Origin: Lycium barbarum
Taxonomy: Eukaryota > Streptophyta > Magnoliopsida > Solanales > Solanaceae
Length of the DNA: 64,000 bases
NCBI RefSeq assembly: GCF_019175385.1
Contig: NC_083337.1
Coordinates: 48,956,938-49,020,937, forward strand
Reading direction: 5' to 3'
Of the stretch, positions 59,833-64,000 are shown piece after piece. Position 1 is the first letter of the stretch. Every line of letters begins with the position of its first letter. Made by a program: the position numbers and the translations under genes. The notes under the pieces are model-generated. The model did not search any database. It saw only the letters and a list, made by a program, of their open reading frames with translations, and was not told the origin of the DNA.

Positions 59833-62758
59833 TGTCACGACCCAGCCCCGTGGGCCGTGACTGGCACCCTACCTGGGTACCCAGACCGAATCACACATTC
59901 ATTTTCAAATCCAAACTCATTTCATAATTTTTCGATATCATATCGAACATAATTTATATCAAATATGTCTTAAGCGGTCGTGCCAAATCAAAATATCATA
60001 TCAAATACAAACTGAGCGGCGGAATGGACATCGCCGGTCAAAAGTGCAAATATAAGCATAAGGGCCATTTGGGGCCGGCATAACAAACAGACCGCCTTAA
60101 GACCAGAAAATGGAATCAGACAAACATACATAGGACCCTCGCCCCACATATATGACTACAGGCCTCTACGAACTCAAAAACAAAGACATATGGCGAGACA
60201 GGGCCCCGCCGTACCCAATAGTCAAATATACCGAATATATACAAAGCAAAAAGAGTCTGTACCAAAAGTGGACTCCGGATCAAATAGGAGTACTCCGGAA
60301 TAGCAAGAAGTGAAGCCTACTGCGGAGGATCACCGATATCTGCACCTGCGGGCATAAAACGCAGCCCCCGAAGAAAGGGGGTCAGTACGAAATATGTACT
60401 GAGTATGTAAAGCACGGAGTACAGAAATATGGATCAAAACCGAAAGCAAATCAAATGTCAAAGTGGAGTACAAATGGGTAGATCAAAATCTATATCGAAA
60501 TCATATACTTATACATAATGCAATGAATCATGCAAACGCTTAGGAACGTGGTCGCCACTCCGACGCTGGCGCCACACACAGCATAACACCAGAAGGTTTC
60601 AAATCTCTGTACATCCCCGAACACAAGCATAATCATAGGTGAGTGTATCGCATCACGAGCCATATCACAGCATAACTCCAAACGGAACCCGGCCCTATGG
60701 CGAAGCCTCGGGAACCGTAACACAGCATACGGCCGAATTATCATAAGGCGCACGAATCAAAACCGGCCCGGGAACCGGTGAACGAAGTCATAATAAGGCA
60801 CGAGCGGAGTCGTGAGCAAACCAATGCAATTCGTACTTCAAAATAGTTTTCTAAAACGAAGTAAACCCATAAGTCATATCATAATGCAAAATAGTCGGAT
60901 ACTTAGCCGATATAAAGTTTCATTTCACAAAACATTTCCAAATAGTACATATAGCTCAAAACGTAACTTAGCGTATCATAATATTCAAAATACATCTCAC
61001 AGGAGGGAGTTTCACAATCGAAAATATCGTATCCAACTTTATTCACAAAGATAGCCCAATAAGGCAATTAGGGCGTTTCAGGGTAGCGGGCCCACCTCGA
61101 GTCAAAGTGAGGTGGCGAACTTATCTTTACGAACATTTATATGCCAAAGGTCATACATGGTCGTTTCTAGGTTACCCGACCACATTTCGATAGGTTTCGG
61201 ACGAGTGGTGGCATTCTAGCCAAAATAGAGCCCTTAGGCTTCAATCGAATTGAATGAATAGTAACTTTTCTGTGGATCGGGTTTCGAGGAGCAGAAATGC
61301 TCCGGAAGTTCTCATATTCGCCTAACATACTAAGATATGCCAAATAAAGGAGTGGGAAGCTTTACATACCTTACAGACGTCGTATGCTCTTCCAAAGGTC
61401 CAGTCCCGTTTCGTTAAAAATCTGCAAATGGTCAAAGTTACCAATTGAGATTCTTAGGCTTAAAATGCCCTTAACTTCAATTTTTGCCTACCGAAATTTC
61501 GGCAGCATTTACCCTATAAATCTAACATCCCCGAGGCTTAGCTCGGCTCAAAATACATCAACCACAACAGCCCACACGTCAACAAACAACAATCAAATCA
61601 TTCTAGCTTCAAAGTTCTACTTTGTTATCTAAGTTGGCAACTTTCATTCAAACTTTCAAAACTCCAATTCTAAATCTACAAAATTGTATTCATTTCCACA
61701 TTCAAACTTATACAATCACATCCTAATTACAATCCAAGCCATACACGAAATTACACCAAAATCAATTATTTTCCAGAATTCTTTAAAATATCAAAATTCA
61801 CGACGAACATTCTAATTCACGTCGTTTCATTCCGAATTCATTATCATCAACCATAAATCATATTTAAAGTCCTTAATATCATAAATATACTATGATATAC
61901 ACAACTATACCAAAGGCATACACTTTCCGATAACGTCCGAAATCATTTTCTAACACCAAATCAATTCTTCAAACATTCATTTACGATACAAAGGTTACAA
62001 CGACACCTCAAACGACTAAACGGAATCAAATGCACATGGTCTTGCACTACATACAAGCCACGGCCAAACACACCCTTTCTACACACACACACCATGCACA
62101 AACACAACCCCATCCCAAAATCTTTATACTAATCCAATCACTAACACATACATGTCCATTTCATAACATCAAAACATAGAAATCTTACCTTGTTCTTCAA
62201 ATTCCGATTTGCCGCAAACGTCACTCTTTAACCAAACAAATTGTACCCCGTTGAAGAGGGTCGTGAGTACTTCACAATATATGAAGAGCAAGGATTTTTA
62301 AGGCTAAGATCAAAGCTTGCCAATTTTTTTTCTTTTTCCCTAACCTCTCGGCCGAGAGCTTGTTGATGCCCCTTCTCTTTTTTTTTTTTTTTTGTTTTTG
62401 ATCTTGCTTCTTGATAATTCCAACTCAAGGCTAGTATATATCCATTATTTAGAGGTCATGTGCAAAGCACATGACCTTAAAATTTGGGTTTGGGCCTCTA
62501 CAATGGCCGGCCAACCCCACTCTTTGGGCCTAATTTTATATTCCATTTTCTTGGCCCAATTCATAAAACGTCCCGTTTTGTAATTCCCGAAACTAATTTC
62601 CGAAATTTCAAATTTCTTCTCGGCCTTTCCCGAGGTCTTAACATTAATAATTCCATAACCAACATAATCATATTCACTAAAATCAAATTATGTCCTTATA
62701 ACACACAAGTCGTAATTATTTCTCGATTTCCAATTATACGAAAACACGGGACATAACA
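59833..62758 (-). mobile_element. LTR D-right, 5' LTR of element D
   Basis: 2926 bp, ends and content as D-left; the promoter copy of the element. Hairpin 60382-60402. Splice-donor-like AAGGTAAG on the minus strand at 62184-62191. A long T run (about 62380-62393) is longer than in D-left. Flanked on the right by ACTCG. Confidence 0.95.
62434..62441 (-). promoter_or_regulatory. Putative TATA box of element D
   Basis: GATATATAC on the minus strand about 320 bp into the 5' LTR, followed by a leader with the splice-donor-like site about 250 bp further on. This would make U3 short and R-U5 about 2.5 kb long. Confidence 0.5.
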
Positions 62759-62763
62759 ACTCG
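62759..62763. repeat. Target site duplication ACTCG, right copy (element D)
   Basis: Matches 51740-51744. Removing 51745-62763 rejoins LTR E. Confidence 0.93.
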
Positions 62764-63884
62764 GAAGGTACTTGATATGACTATTGCTTTGATTTTCCAA
62801 AGATAGCTTTTGAAACGTTCAAAGAGGTTTCTGTAAGGGATATCGTCCGTAACTTTCTCATACTAACTCGGATTGACTCGAAACGTGTTTGTGATCCTCA
62901 AGTGTCGATTTATGTACTTATACATCGAGTCTTAAAATTGTTTTATGTGCATATAGTTTCTCACTACTCTGCTCGTGCATGCCTCAATATATCCTTCACT
63001 GAGTCCCGGGCCAGGATATGTTCTCGTGCGCACTCCTCTGCATTGTTCACCGAGTCCCTCACTTGAGGGTCGGGATACGTTATATGTATATGTATATGAT
63101 GATATGATGCCATGATGATATTATGATACGGGGATGGCGGCCAGGACGGCATATGATGACTCCATTCACCGAGTCCCTCACTAGAGGGTCGGGATACGTT
63201 ATATGTATATGATATATGATGATGACATGCATGACTTTATCCACCGAGTCCCTCACTAGGGGGCCGGGACACGTTATATGTATATATATGATATATGATG
63301 ATAATATGCATGATTTTCATTTCAAAAGGCAAAGGTACTGATGTTTTTAACAATCATACTTGTTCCTGGTAAAATCTTCATTTCAGTTATGATCCCCTTT
63401 ACTGTATTTCATGCCTTACATGATCAGTACATATTCTGTACTGACCCCCTTTCTTTGGGGGCTGCGTTTCATGCCACGCAGGTACACACAGATGAGTAGA
63501 AGACATTGCTACAAGATGTTCCAGCGGGATTGGCGAGCTCCATTTCCTTCCGGAGTGTTGCCGAGTCAGAGTATATATGTTATGATTCCTCATTGATGTT
63601 AGAGACTTTGCAGACAGAGTCACGTATGTGGGTCGTCAGTCTTGCAAGCGGCTCTGCAAGCCGATGTAACATTTTGCGTTATGTTACAAATTTCATATGA
63701 TTACAGATTTTACTTGACTTGAGAACGACGAAAAGAATGTTTCTGAAAGCCTTTACTATGTATTTCATTTTTATTTGATTTAAGAGTCCAAAGAGATTAT
63801 GTGTGTAATAAGAGTCAGCGGGTTCGCTCGTCCCTAAATAAGGGTCGGGTGCCCATCATGCCCTATCGAGATTAGGGTGTGACA
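62764..63884 (+). mobile_element. LTR E, second part
   Basis: Resumes LTR E after element D and ends TAGGGTGTGACA at 63884, 3 bp before the PBS. With the first part it makes an LTR of about 2.7 kb. It contains the tandem CACCGAGTCCCTCAC repeats and two hairpins, TCAGTAC/GTACTGA (63424-63444) and CCCCC/GGGGG (about 63445-63462). No gene is seen. Confidence 0.85.
62995..63315 (+). repeat. Tandem repeats in LTR E
   Basis: Three to four degenerate units of about 75-120 bp, each with CACCGAGTCCCTCAC, GGGTCGGGATACGTTATATG and an ATGATGATATG-rich tail (starts near 63048, 63166 and 63240; a poorer copy near 62998). The same unit appears inverted in LTR F (49790-49840). Confidence 0.8.
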
Positions 63885-63887
63885 AAG

Positions 63888-63899
63888 TGGTATCAGAGC
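63888..63899 (+). promoter_or_regulatory. Primer binding site, element E
   Basis: TGGTATCAGAGC, 3 bp after the LTR end. It shows that a plus-strand element E extends past the window edge. Confidence 0.93.
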
Positions 63900-63935
63900 A
63901 GTTCGTCCTAAGGGTTGTCTGCAAAGTCGTGTCCG

Positions 63936-63988
63936 GTAGAGTCCTGTTTATGGGTGTGAAGACGACCACACTTATAAACAGGAGGCTG
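63936..63988 (+). ncRNA. Post-PBS leader hairpin, element E
   Basis: CCTGTTTAT (63943-63951) pairs fully with ATAAACAGG (63974-63982); inner stem GTGTG/CACAC. Family B has CTTGTTTAT/ATAAACAAG, so one base pair is T-A in B and C-G in E, a compensating change. The remaining bases to 64000 are untranslated leader. Confidence 0.6.
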
Positions 63989-64000
63989 CAGAGCATCTAG

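Noticed and set aside
51745..62758. Element D as an endogenous virus or a retrotransposon with an envelope gene
   Set aside because: Gag, protease, RT, RNase H and integrase account for the interior; no extra open frame lies between integrase and the LTR (only 80 bp remain), and no movement-protein region is seen.

Overview
The window is eukaryotic, almost certainly plant, nuclear DNA made entirely of nested and tandemly arranged Ty3/gypsy LTR retrotransposons. No host gene, rRNA, tRNA or CRISPR array was recognised. The gag-pol domain order (gag, CCHC knuckle, protease, RT, RNase H, integrase, chromodomain-like tail), the initiator-Met-type primer site TGGTATCAGAGC and the long 2.1-2.9 kb LTRs fit chromoviruses of the Tekay/Del type. 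The flavour of the proteins and LTRs suggests a dicot with a large genome, most likely Solanaceae. That last point comes from memory of the families and was not searched.

Layout. (1) 1-17328, family A, plus strand. Two copies of a deletion derivative (LTR joined to the last part of integrase) are followed by a complete but dead element (LTR 7145-9680, gag-pol, LTR 14952-17328), so consecutive units share LTRs. A solo LTR of a D-like family (4451-6715, minus, target duplication AAGTG) sits in the second derivative. (2) 17329-17946 and 49765-50159, family F: two pieces of one old minus-strand LTR that other insertions have split. (3) 17947-49759, family B, minus strand: five LTRs alternating with four gag-pol interiors, about 7.4 kb per unit, with the whole 31.8 kb block bounded by one target duplication, CCTTT. 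(4) 50160-51744 plus 62764-63884, family E: the plus-strand 5' LTR of an element that continues beyond the window, with its PBS at 63888. (5) 51745-62758, family D: an 11.0 kb minus-strand element with both LTRs and target duplication ACTCG, inserted in the LTR of E. Its gag-pol is one uninterrupted frame apart from seven nonsense codons at six sites.

History read from the nesting: F is oldest. A, the founder of the B array, and E inserted into or next to F. D then inserted into E. The B array appears to have grown at DNA level from one dead element. All four interiors share the loss of the gag start codon and five nonsense codons, all four LTR/PBS junctions carry the same mutation, and only the outermost LTR ends are flanked by the target duplication.

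Across families A, B, D and E the same non-coding signals recur: a hairpin just after the PBS with compensating base changes, a hairpin just before the polypurine tract, a TCAGTAC/GTACTGA hairpin inside every LTR family, a splice-donor-like AAGGTAAG in the LTR leader, and (A and B) palindromes TACGGNCCGTA upstream of the putative promoter. These are the parts that look functional, and little about them is explained by the coding annotation.
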